DNA of 64,000 bases, from assembly GCF_023051165.1 (NCBI RefSeq), contig NZ_JALKIG010000003.1:1-64000 (forward strand), read 5' to 3'. The notes under the pieces were generated by a model, which worked only from the letters and a program-made list of their open reading frames with translations, was not told where the DNA came from and did not search any database. The DNA comes from Veillonella sp. KGMB01456. GTDB lineage: Bacteria; Bacillota; Negativicutes; Veillonellales; Veillonellaceae. Below, one piece after another: positions 1 to 8,720 of the stretch (positions within the stretch are counted from its first letter, which is position 1; each line of letters opens with the position of its first letter). The position numbers and the translations under genes are program-made.

Positions 1-102
1 CAGTATCTATCTAGGTTTACAGCACTTTTTACACACACTTTTTGTCCTATAACTCAAAATTTAATACATTTTGCCGAACAACCGGCAAATAGCTAAAAAA
101 AT

Positions 103-146
103 AGCCTGCATCTGGGGTGATGTACACCTCGGATGTAGGCTTTTTT
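103..146 (+). terminator. intrinsic terminator of an upstream gene
   Basis: The arms AGCCTGCATC and GATGTAGGCT pair with one G-U, enclose a second short GGGGTG/CACCTC stem and are followed by six T. It ends transcription from outside the window, before the moaB-like gene. Nothing else is recognisable in bases 1-100. Confidence 0.8.
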
Positions 147-155
147 GCATTTTCA

Positions 156-184
156 TTGACAATAGTTCATCTGAGAATTACAAA
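156..184 (+). promoter_or_regulatory. candidate promoter for the moaB-like gene
   Basis: TTGACA at 156-161 is followed after 17 bases by TACAAA at 179-184. A second candidate is the extended -10 TGTTATACT at 251-259. Either could serve the gene starting at 323; the choice cannot be made by reading alone. Confidence 0.4.
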
Positions 185-322
185 AACTCAATTTTTACAT
201 AAACTTTACAAATGAAAAGTGTAATGTTGTTAACCACGATTGCCAATTCGTGTTATACTAAGAGTAAAGGCTTTGTAAATTATCAAGATAGTGTAAAATG
301 TATTTGTGTGGAGGAGTCGAAC

Positions 323-820
323 ATGTCCTTACAAGAAGTCTCAGAACGACCTTTGGTACTCGGCGTTTTGACCGTATCGGATACCCGTACACCGGAAACC
401 GATAAGGGCGGCGACACGGTTGTTCAACTAATCGAGGAAGGAGGCCATATTGTAAAAGTCAGGACGATTGTACCTGATGATTTTACAAGAATTTCCGAAG
501 TATTGCAACGTTGGATTGCAATCGAAAGTCTGGATGCTGTTATTTTAACAGGCGGTACAGGCATAGCCAAGCGTGATGTATCGATTGAAGCAGTGGAGTC
601 ACTGTGCACTAAAATAATCCCGGGATTTGGCGAATTATTCAGATATTTAAGCTTCACCGAAGATATCGGTACGAGAGCCATTGCGTCGCGAGCAACGGCC
701 GGTGTAAGTTCCGATGTATTGCTTATTTCATTGCCCGGATCGGTTGGCGCCGTTACACTCGGCATGACCAAATTAGTATTGCCTGAAATTCGTCACTTAG
801 TTTTTGAAATCAATAAATAG
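323..820 (+). CDS. moaB: MoaB/Mog-like molybdopterin biosynthesis protein
   Basis: A 165-residue MoaB/MogA-fold protein. The family binds molybdopterin and adenylylates it on the way to molybdenum cofactor; paralogues of less certain function exist. Visible motifs are VLTVSDTR near the N-terminus, the conserved VILTGGTGIAKRD loop in the middle and LPGSVGAV near the end. I start at ATG 323 because GTGGAGGAG lies 8 bases before it; an upstream in-frame ATG at 212 would add 37 residues without family similarity. No other cofactor genes are near, so the step it carries out cannot be inferred from context. It is followed after 33 bases by the phosphate-transport pair. Confidence 0.85.
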   Translation: MSLQEVSERPLVLGVLTVSDTRTPETDKGGDTVVQLIEEGGHIVKVRTIVPDDFTRISEVLQRWIAIESLDAVILTGGTGIAKRDVSIEAVESLCTKIIPGFGELFRYLSFTEDIGTRAIASRATAGVSSDVLLISLPGSVGAVTLGMTKLVLPEIRHLVFEINK

Positions 821-853
821 CAAGTACCACAATCATATGTTATGGAGGATATT

Positions 854-1483
854 ATGGCTTTTCATTTAAAAGGCAAGGAAGAAAAATTTTTCAACATTTT
901 AAATAATCATGTTTCACTATGCCATGACGCATCCGTTGTTATGGAGCAGGCATTTAAAAATGAATTACCTAAAGAAGAAGCACTCCGCGTAATCGACCAG
1001 AAAGAAAAAGAAGCCGATCAATTGGTAAACCAAACGATTGAACAGTTGCGGTCCACCTTTATTACCCCAATGGATCGTGAAGACATTCAACAACTCATTG
1101 AACAGTTGGATATTACTTTGGATAGTATGAAAGACATTATGGATAAAATGTGTATGTATAACGTAGGTCAACCTACCAAAGGTGCTATCCGTTTAATTGA
1201 AATTGTGCAGAAATGCTTAAAACATATTACAAAATCCATTTCTTATATGAATAGCCTTAAGAAGAATCATGTTCGTGTAGAAGGCCGCGTGCTTGAAGTA
1301 CTTCGTCTGGAAGAAGAAGCTGACGCCGTATATCATGAAGAAATGGCCATTTTATTCCGCGATTGTAAAGATCCGATTGAAATCATCAAATGGAAGGAAA
1401 TCCTTAGCTCCATGGAAGAAGTCATTGACGGTTGCGAGGATTTGGTCGGTACATTCCGCCGGGTTGTGTTGAAGTATGCTTGA
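854..1483 (+). CDS. DUF47/PhoU-like phosphate transport accessory protein
   Basis: A 209-residue, all-helical, charged protein of the DUF47 (PhoU-like, YkaA) family. Such proteins sit in the cytoplasm and are encoded with PiT permeases, whose activity they are thought to modulate. The EKEADQ segment near residue 50 and the E-E-E-A-D-A-V-Y segment near residue 155 match the acidic metal-binding repeats of PhoU proteins. ATG 854 is preceded by GGAGG with 5 bases between; ATG 842 overlaps that ribosome-binding site and is less likely. The last eight bases overlap the next gene, which indicates translational coupling with the PiT transporter. Confidence 0.9.
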   Translation: MAFHLKGKEEKFFNILNNHVSLCHDASVVMEQAFKNELPKEEALRVIDQKEKEADQLVNQTIEQLRSTFITPMDREDIQQLIEQLDITLDSMKDIMDKMCMYNVGQPTKGAIRLIEIVQKCLKHITKSISYMNSLKKNHVRVEGRVLEVLRLEEEADAVYHEEMAILFRDCKDPIEIIKWKEILSSMEEVIDGCEDLVGTFRRVVLKYA

Positions 1484-2477
1484 TCATTGGTTTGTATGGC
1501 TGGTGGTACTCTTAGCATTGGCTTTTGATTATATTAACGGGTTCCATGATACGGCCAACGCCATTGCTACATCCGTATCGACGCGAGCCATTTCACCTAA
1601 AAAAGCGGTTATGATGACGGCGGTCCTCAATTTCGTGGGGGCCCTCGTAAGTACCGGTGTAGCTAAGACCATCGGCGGTGATTTAGTTATGTCCGCCAAT
1701 TTAATTAATGCGGAAGTTATCAGTGCGGCCCTCTTGGGAGCTATCATTTGGAACTTGGTCACCTGGTGGTACGGAATTCCGAGTTCTTCGTCACACGCCC
1801 TTATCGGCGGTGTTATCGGGGCGGTTATGGTAGCTGTCGGTCATGAAGCCCTTAACTTTAACGGCATCGGTAAAATTTTCTTATCACTCGTGTTATCGCC
1901 GATTATTGCCATGATTTTAGGTTATATTATCATGCACATCTTATTGTTCCTGTTCGGTAGTTTCTCGCCGATTGCTTTGAATGACAGATTCCGCAATATG
2001 CAGTTATTATCCGCGACCTTAATGGCGTTTTCCCACGGTTCCAACGATGCGCAGAAGGCAATGGGGATTATTACCTTAACCTTACTCAGCGGCGGTTATA
2101 TCGATACTTTAGATGTACCGACTTGGGTAAAAGTAGCCTGTGCGTCCGCTATGGCCTTAGGTACGGCAGCCGGCGGTTGGCGTATTATCAGCACCATGGG
2201 TACTAAGATTTTTAAACTAGAAAGCATCAACGGCTTTGCGGCCGATTTGAACTCTGCCATTACGATTTTTACCGCTACTTTCTTACACTTACCGGTATCG
2301 ACCACACACGTTGTGAGCGGCTCGATTATGGGGGTAGGGACGGCTAAACGTGTTAAGGCCGTAAACTGGGGTGTAGCGCGCTCCATGGTATTAGCTTGGT
2401 TTGTGACCATTCCGTTAAGTGCCATTATGTCAGGCATAGCCTATTTAGCAATCGATATGATTCGCGAAATTTTATAA
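1476..2477 (+). CDS. pit: PiT-family inorganic phosphate transporter
   Basis: A 333-residue membrane protein of the PiT family, which brings in phosphate (often as a metal-phosphate complex) with H+ or Na+. Both inverted-repeat signatures are present: GFHDTANAIATSVSTRA near residue 22 and FSHGSNDAQKAMG near residue 185. About ten hydrophobic segments are visible. The length is at the short end for bacterial PiT proteins (330-500). It overlaps the DUF47 gene by eight bases, the usual DUF47-PiT pair. A hairpin with a T-run follows at about 2561. Confidence 0.93.
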   Translation: MLDHWFVWLVVLLALAFDYINGFHDTANAIATSVSTRAISPKKAVMMTAVLNFVGALVSTGVAKTIGGDLVMSANLINAEVISAALLGAIIWNLVTWWYGIPSSSSHALIGGVIGAVMVAVGHEALNFNGIGKIFLSLVLSPIIAMILGYIIMHILLFLFGSFSPIALNDRFRNMQLLSATLMAFSHGSNDAQKAMGIITLTLLSGGYIDTLDVPTWVKVACASAMALGTAAGGWRIISTMGTKIFKLESINGFAADLNSAITIFTATFLHLPVSTTHVVSGSIMGVGTAKRVKAVNWGVARSMVLAWFVTIPLSAIMSGIAYLAIDMIREIL

Positions 2478-2517
2478 AAATTCGCTGAATATCTTGTAAA
2501 ATTGAATAGATGTGTTA

Positions 2518-2546
2518 TTGCAATTACACACTGTATTGTCTATAAT
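2518..2546 (+). promoter_or_regulatory. candidate promoter upstream of the rrf2-cydAB operon
   Basis: TTGCAA at 2518-2523, 17-base spacer, perfect TATAAT at 2541-2546. The terminator-like hairpin at 2561-2588 lies directly downstream, so transcripts from here would meet it after about 10-35 bases. It could be an attenuated promoter or simply AT-rich sequence. Confidence 0.4.
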
Positions 2547-2560
2547 GTAAGTAATAGAAA

Positions 2561-2588
2561 AAATGCTCGAGATTTGAGCATTTTTTTG
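2561..2588 (+). terminator. intrinsic terminator after pit
   Basis: AAATGCTC and GAGCATTT form an eight-pair stem around GAGATT, with the right arm running into seven or more T. It separates the phosphate operon from rrf2-cydAB. Confidence 0.75.
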
Positions 2589-2605
2589 TGAACTCAATGT
2601 ATACT

Positions 2606-2626
2606 AAGATTGTATTGTTCAATCTT
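2606..2626. promoter_or_regulatory. inverted repeat before the Rrf2 regulator, possible operator
   Basis: AAGATTG and CAATCTT form a perfect 7-7-7 inverted repeat, 58 bases before the Rrf2 start and just after a possible -10 (TATACT, 2600-2605). The position suits autoregulation of the operon. It does not match the Rex consensus well. The assignment to Rrf2 is inference. Confidence 0.35.
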
Positions 2627-2684
2627 ACAAAAGGGAAAGCAAATTATTGGGATAATGATTCGAATTAGGATTTAGGGGGTCACA

Positions 2685-3149
2685 ATGAAACTTAACCAAG
2701 CAACAGATTATGCATTCCGTATGGTTTTGCATATGTCGCTCCTGCCGAATGGGACTAAAATTACCGGCGGGGAGCTCGCCAAAGCGCAGAAAATTCCGGA
2801 TCGATTTCTTCTCAAAATTATGAGAAATTTAATATCAGGCAATATTATGCAATCGTTCCGCGGTGTAGATGGCGGTTTTGCCTTAGCACGTAAACCTAAA
2901 GAAATCACTTTATTAGATGTTATAGAAGCTGTAGAAGGGGCAACCTATTTGCAGCGGTGTTTGTATGATAGTGAAACTTGTTCCCGTGGTTGTCACGGTA
3001 ATTGTTCGGTACAAGAGCAATTTTGTCAAATTCAAAGCCATTTAGTTAAGGAACTACAAGCTGTGGATTTTGAAACCTTGGCGAAACGTGAGCGAGAAAT
3101 ACATTTACAGAGAGTTTGTCCATCGAAGGCGCAAGCGCGCGATTTATAA
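2685..3149 (+). CDS. Rrf2-family Fe-S transcriptional regulator
   Basis: A 154-residue Rrf2 (IscR/NsrR-type) DNA-binding protein. The N-terminal winged helix-turn-helix is typical (MKLNQATDYAFRMV, then GGFALAR near residues 63-69). Four cysteines at about 92, 99, 103 and 107 lie in the region that binds an iron-sulfur cluster in IscR and NsrR, so sensing of iron-sulfur status, oxygen or nitric oxide is likely. The RBS is AGGGGG before ATG 2685. Only 17 bases separate it from cydA with no promoter visible, so the regulator and cytochrome bd oxidase form one operon. That context suggests it controls the oxidase in response to oxidants (inference). Confidence 0.92.
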   Translation: MKLNQATDYAFRMVLHMSLLPNGTKITGGELAKAQKIPDRFLLKIMRNLISGNIMQSFRGVDGGFALARKPKEITLLDVIEAVEGATYLQRCLYDSETCSRGCHGNCSVQEQFCQIQSHLVKELQAVDFETLAKREREIHLQRVCPSKAQARDL

Positions 3150-3166
3150 GTGAGGAGGTTTTACGT

Positions 3167-4549
3167 ATGATGGAAGCATTACTGTTAGCTCGATGGCAAT
3201 TTGCCTTGACATCGATCTATCACTGGCTGTTCGTTCCTGTTACACTAGGGATGACAGTAGTCGTTGCATGTTTAGAAATTACTTATGTATCGACAAACAA
3301 TGAAGTGTACAAAAAAATGGCAAAGTTCTGGGGGAAATTATTTTTAATCAATTTTGCCATGGGTGTTGTAACCGGTATCGTGCAGGAGTTCCACTTCGGT
3401 ATGAACTGGGCTGAATATTCCCGTTTCATGGGTGATATCTTCGGCGCACCTCTTGCCTTGGAAGCTTTAACAGCTTTCTTCCTTGAATCCACTTTTATGG
3501 GGGCTTGGATTTTTGGCTGGGACAAATTGTCCGCTAAAGCTCATGCGGTTGTAGCCGTATTGGTAGCTATCGGTACCAACTTATCCGCTTTCTGGATTTT
3601 GGTGGCCAGCTCCTTTATGCAGCATCCGGTTGGTTATGTGATTCGTAATGGCCGTGCAGAAATGCAGGACTTCGGCGTTATTTTGAGCAACGGTTATGTA
3701 CCGGGCCAATTCAGCCATATTTTCTTTGCCGGTCTTATGACTGCAGGCGTTATCATCGCATCTATCAGTGCTTGGCACATTCTCCGCAATAATGCGGTAG
3801 ATTTCTACAAACGCTCTATTAAATGGGGCTTAGTTTTCACAATTATCGGTGGTGTTTTGGTTGCCGGTGCCGGTCACTTACATGGCCAGTATGTAACTAA
3901 AGTACAACCTATGAAAATTGCATCCGTTGAAGGTCTTTGGGACACAACTAAAGGTGCATCTTTCAGTTTAGTTGCTTCGATTGATGAAAAAAATCAGGTA
4001 ACTAACAGTGCTATCGAAATTCCTGGTTTACTCAGCTTCATCGCTACTGATGACTTCAACGGTGAAATGAAAGGTATGAAAGACCTTCAGAATGCTGATG
4101 TACAAAAATATGGTCCTGGGGACTATATCCCACATGTAACGTCCATGTACTGGACATTCCGTGCTATGATTTTCTCCGGCTCTTTGGTATTGTTGGTAGC
4201 TATCATTGCTTTCGCAATGAACCGTGCCGGCAAATTGGAACAATCACGCGGTATGTTACAACTCGTATTCTGGATGTTACCATTCCCTTACATTGCTAAC
4301 GCAACCGGTTGGTATGTTGCTGAAATGGGTCGTCAGCCATGGCTTGTTTACGGCTTACAGAAAACAGCTGACGGTGTATCCAGCACTGTAACGGCTGCTG
4401 AAGTTTGGACTACCATTATTGGTTTCTCCGCTGTTTACATTTTGGCAGCGATTGCAGCACTTTATTTAGCGGTTAAACACATTAAAAAAGGTCCTGAAGG
4501 CAATCCGTCTCATGATATCGAAGGAGAGGAGGCAGCATTATGGAAGTAA
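3167..4549 (+). CDS. cydA: cytochrome bd ubiquinol/menaquinol oxidase subunit I
   Basis: A 460-residue subunit I of cytochrome bd, the membrane quinol oxidase that reduces O2 to water without pumping protons. The N-terminal ARWQFALTSIYHWLFVPVTLG carries the haem-ligand histidine, and the GRQPW motif lies near residue 390. About nine membrane segments are visible. The protein is shorter than E. coli CydA (522), consistent with a short Q-loop. ATG 3167 has AGGAGG eight bases upstream. Its end overlaps cydB by ten bases. In an anaerobe this enzyme most likely serves to remove oxygen. Confidence 0.96.
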   Translation: MMEALLLARWQFALTSIYHWLFVPVTLGMTVVVACLEITYVSTNNEVYKKMAKFWGKLFLINFAMGVVTGIVQEFHFGMNWAEYSRFMGDIFGAPLALEALTAFFLESTFMGAWIFGWDKLSAKAHAVVAVLVAIGTNLSAFWILVASSFMQHPVGYVIRNGRAEMQDFGVILSNGYVPGQFSHIFFAGLMTAGVIIASISAWHILRNNAVDFYKRSIKWGLVFTIIGGVLVAGAGHLHGQYVTKVQPMKIASVEGLWDTTKGASFSLVASIDEKNQVTNSAIEIPGLLSFIATDDFNGEMKGMKDLQNADVQKYGPGDYIPHVTSMYWTFRAMIFSGSLVLLVAIIAFAMNRAGKLEQSRGMLQLVFWMLPFPYIANATGWYVAEMGRQPWLVYGLQKTADGVSSTVTAAEVWTTIIGFSAVYILAAIAALYLAVKHIKKGPEGNPSHDIEGEEAALWK

Positions 4550-5559
4550 TTTTACAGAACTTAGACGTAGTGTGGTTCATCCTCGTTTGCGTATTATTCG
4601 CCGGGTTCTTCACACTTGAAGGCTTTGACTATGGTGTAGGCATTTTGCTTCCATTCTTAGGTAAAACTGATGTGGAACGTCGTCAAATGATCAATACCGT
4701 TGGTCCTGTATGGGACGGCAACCAGGTATGGATGATTACGGCCGGTGGTGCAACATTTGCATCCTTCCCACATGTTTATGCTACTTTGTTCAGTGGTTTT
4801 TACTTGGCTTTATTCTTGATGTTAGCTGCTTTAATTGCTCGCGGCGTAGCATTCGAATTCCGTAGTAAAGACAAATCCATTGCATGGCGTAAAACTTTCG
4901 ATTATTGCATTTTCTTCGGTTCTTTAATTCCGGCTCTTCTTTGGGGCGTTACTGTTGGTAACTTGATTCAAGGTACTCCGATTGATGCTCAGATGAACTT
5001 CGTAGGCGGCTTCTTCGATTTACTTAGCCCTTACACAATCCTTTGTGGTTTGGCATTCATCTTGGTATTCGTTTATCATGGTGCTTTGTATACGGCTATT
5101 AAAACAACCGGTCCTATCTCTGAACGTGCACGTGCTACCGCTTTGGTAGAAGGCGTGATTACTGCAGTAGGCGCTCTCGTATTAGTAGGGGCTACTTACT
5201 ACTTCACTGATTTGTTCAACAGCATGATTGCAACAGTTGCGTTTGCTCTTTGCATCGTATTCTTCTTGATTTCTTGGGGCTTCACCCGCGTACGTCGTCC
5301 GGGCGTTGGCTTCACTTTCAGCTGCTTGAGCATTATTTCGGTAACAGCCGCTTACTTTGCAGGTTTGTTCCCACGTATCATGGTTTCCAGCTTAAATCCG
5401 GCTTGGAGCTTAACGATTAAAAATGCTTCGTCTTCCGAATATACGTTGACGTTGATGACGATTGTAGCACTTATCTTTGTGCCAATCGTATTAATCTACC
5501 AAGGTTGGACTTACTGGACATTCCGTCATCGTGTAAGCCCTGACGATTTACACTATTAA
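4540..5559 (+). CDS. cydB: cytochrome bd oxidase subunit II
   Basis: A 339-residue subunit II of cytochrome bd, a polytopic membrane protein that pairs with CydA. The start LDVVWFILVCVLFAGFFTLEGFDYGVG and the segment VGPVWDGNQVW near residue 55 are diagnostic. It overlaps cydA by ten bases, giving translational coupling. No cydX-like small subunit and no cydDC assembly transporter are encoded next to it. A hairpin terminator follows after about 50 bases. Confidence 0.96.
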   Translation: MEVILQNLDVVWFILVCVLFAGFFTLEGFDYGVGILLPFLGKTDVERRQMINTVGPVWDGNQVWMITAGGATFASFPHVYATLFSGFYLALFLMLAALIARGVAFEFRSKDKSIAWRKTFDYCIFFGSLIPALLWGVTVGNLIQGTPIDAQMNFVGGFFDLLSPYTILCGLAFILVFVYHGALYTAIKTTGPISERARATALVEGVITAVGALVLVGATYYFTDLFNSMIATVAFALCIVFFLISWGFTRVRRPGVGFTFSCLSIISVTAAYFAGLFPRIMVSSLNPAWSLTIKNASSSEYTLTLMTIVALIFVPIVLIYQGWTYWTFRHRVSPDDLHY

Positions 5560-5607
5560 TTAAATACTGACTCATTAGAGCCTTCGATTGGATTATAATG
5601 AGATTTT

Positions 5608-5640
5608 GAAAAGCGTGCCGCAAGGTGCGCTTTTCTTTTT
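5608..5640 (+). terminator. intrinsic terminator after cydB
   Basis: GAAAAGCG and CGCTTTTC form the outer stem, with an inner CC-GCAA-GG tetraloop stem, followed by a T-rich tract. It closes the rrf2-cydAB operon. Confidence 0.85.
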
Positions 5641-5820
5641 GTATGGCGGTGCTTTTCCTTTAATATTCAGCCGTAGCTCTTTATATATTTATTCGTATTC
5701 GATATATCAAAAGACCGTTTAAATTATATTATGAGATTACAGATGTCCCCGGAGTGTGGTAAGATAAAGGTAGCAGTTGAAAAATACTCGTAATTAAGAC
5801 ATTAGGGAGGCGTGGTTTAC

Positions 5821-7131
5821 ATGAGTACATATAAGAGTGTTGCATTTGCCAACGATAATCGTGAAAAATTTATAGCTATGCGGCGTGATTTGCATCAACA
5901 TCCGGAACCGGGTTGGTTGGAATATCGGACGGCCGCTATGGCAGCTGATCGCTTGACTGAATTAGGTTATGATTTAAAAGTCGGCAAAGAGGTTGTTAAG
6001 GCCGAATCGCGTATGGGTGTGCCTGAAGACGCCGTTATGAAAGCGGCCATGGACCGAGCCCTTCAAGAAGGGGCTAATCCAAAGTGGGTAGAAGCCATGG
6101 GATATGGTTTTACCGGCATGGTGGCGACCTTGCATTTCGATGACGAGGGGCCTACGGTAGCTTTCCGTGCCGACATCGACTCCAATGATGTTATGGAATC
6201 CACGGCAGACGATCATTTACCGGTTAAAGAAGGGTTTGTATCGAAGCATGAAAAAGCCATGCATGCTTGCGGTCATGATGCCCATTTAACAATGGCCCTA
6301 GGCTTGGCCGAATATATAACGACTCATAAAGAAGGGCTCCACGGCACCTTTAAATTGATTTTACAGCCTGCTGAAGAGGGGGTTCGTGGTGCGAAATCCA
6401 TGGTTGATGCCGGTGTTGTTGATGATGTAGATATCTTCTTCGGCATGCATATCGGGATTAATAAGAATATTGCCGGTTGCCTTGCTTGTTTAAATAACGG
6501 CTTCTTGGCTACGACTAAATTAGACGTAACCTTTAAAGGCTACTCCTCTCATGCAGGCGGGTCGCCGGAGCTTGGCAAAAACTCCTTATTGGCAGCTTGT
6601 ACGGCGGCTTTAAACTTGCAAGCCATTTCTCGTCACTCCAAAGGTAACTCCTGTATTAACGTAGGCGTTTTAGAGTCCGGCACAGGTCGTAACGTTATTC
6701 CGGACAGAGCCTATTTACAGATAGAAACGCGCGGTGCTACCGGTGAAGTTAATGATTATATCTGCAAACGAGCCTATGAAGTGTTAAAAGGTGCGGCCGC
6801 TATGTATGAAAATGAAGTGGACATCAAAGAAATGGGCAGTGCGCCGGCCTGCATTAACTCAGAAGATTTGGCTAAAGAAGTACAGGTTATTGCCAAAGAT
6901 TTAGGTATCTTTAAAGATGTACCGTTAGCCAATGAAGGGGGCGGCAGTGAAGACTGCGCTTACTTCTTGGAACGGGTAATCGGCAATGGCGGACGCGGTA
7001 CCTATATGATTTTAGGTTCCGATATTGCGGCACCGCATCATAATCCTAAGTTCAATATTGACGAAAAGGATATGATTAATGGCATTGCTTTTACGGGCGC
7101 TTTAATTGAATCTTATTTGAAAGAAAAATAA
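5821..7131 (+). CDS. M20-family amidohydrolase, AbgA-like
   Basis: A 436-residue M20D metallo-amidohydrolase, equal in length to E. coli AbgA (p-aminobenzoyl-glutamate hydrolase subunit A) and sharing its RRDLHQHPEPGWLEYRTA opening. Metal-site motifs are HACGHDAH near residue 145, PAEEG near 182 and GMHIG near 210. The family releases glutamate or other amino acids from N-acyl compounds. No AbgB or AbgT partner is nearby, so the true substrate is open. ATG 5821 is chosen because GGGAGG lies ten bases before it; GTG 5812 is too close to that site. A 24-25-bp duplication straddles the stop codon. Confidence 0.85.
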   Translation: MSTYKSVAFANDNREKFIAMRRDLHQHPEPGWLEYRTAAMAADRLTELGYDLKVGKEVVKAESRMGVPEDAVMKAAMDRALQEGANPKWVEAMGYGFTGMVATLHFDDEGPTVAFRADIDSNDVMESTADDHLPVKEGFVSKHEKAMHACGHDAHLTMALGLAEYITTHKEGLHGTFKLILQPAEEGVRGAKSMVDAGVVDDVDIFFGMHIGINKNIAGCLACLNNGFLATTKLDVTFKGYSSHAGGSPELGKNSLLAACTAALNLQAISRHSKGNSCINVGVLESGTGRNVIPDRAYLQIETRGATGEVNDYICKRAYEVLKGAAAMYENEVDIKEMGSAPACINSEDLAKEVQVIAKDLGIFKDVPLANEGGGSEDCAYFLERVIGNGGRGTYMILGSDIAAPHHNPKFNIDEKDMINGIAFTGALIESYLKEK

Positions 7132-7171
7132 GCACAATAAACTTAAGGAAAATAAGCACAATAAACTTAAG
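7123..7171. repeat. tandem duplication across the stop codon of the AbgA-like gene
   Basis: Copies at 7123-7147 (25 bases) and 7148-7171 (24 bases) differ by a single A in a run; a decayed third copy (GTAGAATAAGCGCAC) follows. The first copy contains the last two codons and the stop. Confidence 0.85.
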
Positions 7172-7250
7172 GTAGAATAAGCGCACTAACGTTATGGTGC
7201 AAAATAAAATAGCGTCCGGAGTTTGCAGTAAATTTTTATAGTACATAACT

Positions 7251-7290
7251 AAAAGCGCCTCAGCCAATTTTGGCTGAGGCGCTTTATTTT
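7251..7290. terminator. bidirectional terminator between the AbgA-like and MATE genes
   Basis: AAAGCGCCTCAGCCA and TGGCTGAGGCGCTTT form a perfect 15-pair stem around ATTT, with A/T-rich flanks on both sides. It serves the two convergent genes. Confidence 0.93.
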
Positions 7291-7341
7291 CTATTTTAAA
7301 TTATAAGTGGTAGCTCAATTTGTCTAAACTAATCTTAGTTT

Positions 7342-8706
7342 TTATGTATTTATGATTTTAAACTTTTTGTGTTGGATATACCAGACGCGCCATGTGAAGA
7401 GGGTGGCGGCGATGGCTGTACTGCCTAAGAGGCCAATCCAAATGGCGTATGGCCCGTAGTTTAGTACGAAGGTAAAGAAGGCAGCAATGGGAATGCTGGT
7501 ACCACAGAAGCTGCTTATGGCGATAATCGAGATGATGCGCACATCTTTATAGCCGCGTAGAATACCTTGAATTGGTGTTCCTAAAGCGTCAATAACCGTG
7601 AAAAATACGGCGTAACTAAGGAAGCTGCCGATTAATCCTACCATACTCGGATCATTGGTATAGTAACCGGCGATGCGCGGTAAATTTGTAAAGGTATAGA
7701 GGCAAATACTTAATGCTAATACTACAGCTGTACCACGGGCGATATAAGAATAGGTTTTGGCAGCTAGTAAGTTTTTGGCGCCTACTGCATAACCTACCGT
7801 GATAGTGGCGGCAATACCGATGCTTAAAGGCACACCATAGAATAACGATGTAAAGCTGATAGCAGCCTGATGGGCGGCAATAATTTTAGTACCGTAAACG
7901 GTGGCGGCAATGCCAGCGAGGCTGAAAATACTGCTTTCTGCAAAAATGGCAAGCCCGATGGGGATACCTAAACGTAATTGTTCTCGAATGTAGGTAAAAT
8001 CAAAAGTGAAGCCTTTACGGAATAATCGGTAATTTTTAAAAGTTTTGCCAAAGAGTAATAAAGTTACGAAGGCTAAGAAATTAAACCAGTAAGCTACAGT
8101 AGTAGCAATGCCGGCACCAAGCGCTCCTAAGGCAGGAAAGCCGAAATAACCGAGTATAAGAGCGTAATCAAGGAAAATATGAACACCCAGGCCACAGAGG
8201 ATAATATACATGGTGTAGCGTGTATAACCATGACAATCGACGGTATTACGCAAGACACAGGTTAAAATAAGTGGCAACAGGCCCCAAGCAATGGCCTTTA
8301 AATAGAGCCAACAAATTTCGTAGGCGGCCGGCTCCAAATTCAAACTTAATAATAATGGGTCAAGGACAGTTACGCCTAAGAAAATTAAGAGTAAAAAGAA
8401 ACAGACACTTAAAATAAGCCCGTGATATATAATTGTAGGGATATTATCTTTATGATTCGCGCCTAAGAGCTGTGCAATGATAGGGGAGATACCCAGATGA
8501 ATCCCCAATATGCCGAAATAACAGGCTGTCCATAGATTAAAGCCTACAGACATGCCGGCTAAATCCACCGTGCTGAATTGGCCCGTAAGGACTACTGATA
8601 CGAAGGATCCGCCGGTTATAGCGAATTGCGTCAAAATAATGGGGATTGTTAACGCGACAAAGTGTTTTATTTTATCAAATAGTGTTGTTGAAATTGGTTG
8701 TTCCAT
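7342..8706 (-). CDS. MATE-family multidrug/metabolite exporter
   Basis: A 454-residue, very hydrophobic protein with about twelve membrane helices in two similar halves, the layout of MATE (NorM/DinF-type) Na+- or H+-coupled antiporters. Recognisable are the N-terminal AFPTIL-like segment (VALTIPIILTQFAITGGSF) and the PIQGILRGYKDV motif near residue 375. It exports organic cations or metabolites; the substrate cannot be read. The ATG is preceded on the minus strand by GAGGTAG. Upstream lies a structured leader with a nine-T run just before the ribosome-binding site, which suggests conditional expression. Confidence 0.9.
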   Translation of the reverse strand: MEQPISTTLFDKIKHFVALTIPIILTQFAITGGSFVSVVLTGQFSTVDLAGMSVGFNLWTACYFGILGIHLGISPIIAQLLGANHKDNIPTIIYHGLILSVCFFLLLIFLGVTVLDPLLLSLNLEPAAYEICWLYLKAIAWGLLPLILTCVLRNTVDCHGYTRYTMYIILCGLGVHIFLDYALILGYFGFPALGALGAGIATTVAYWFNFLAFVTLLLFGKTFKNYRLFRKGFTFDFTYIREQLRLGIPIGLAIFAESSIFSLAGIAATVYGTKIIAAHQAAISFTSLFYGVPLSIGIAATITVGYAVGAKNLLAAKTYSYIARGTAVVLALSICLYTFTNLPRIAGYYTNDPSMVGLIGSFLSYAVFFTVIDALGTPIQGILRGYKDVRIISIIAISSFCGTSIPIAAFFTFVLNYGPYAIWIGLLGSTAIAATLFTWRVWYIQHKKFKIINT

Positions 8707-8720
8707 ACGTTTGCTACCTC

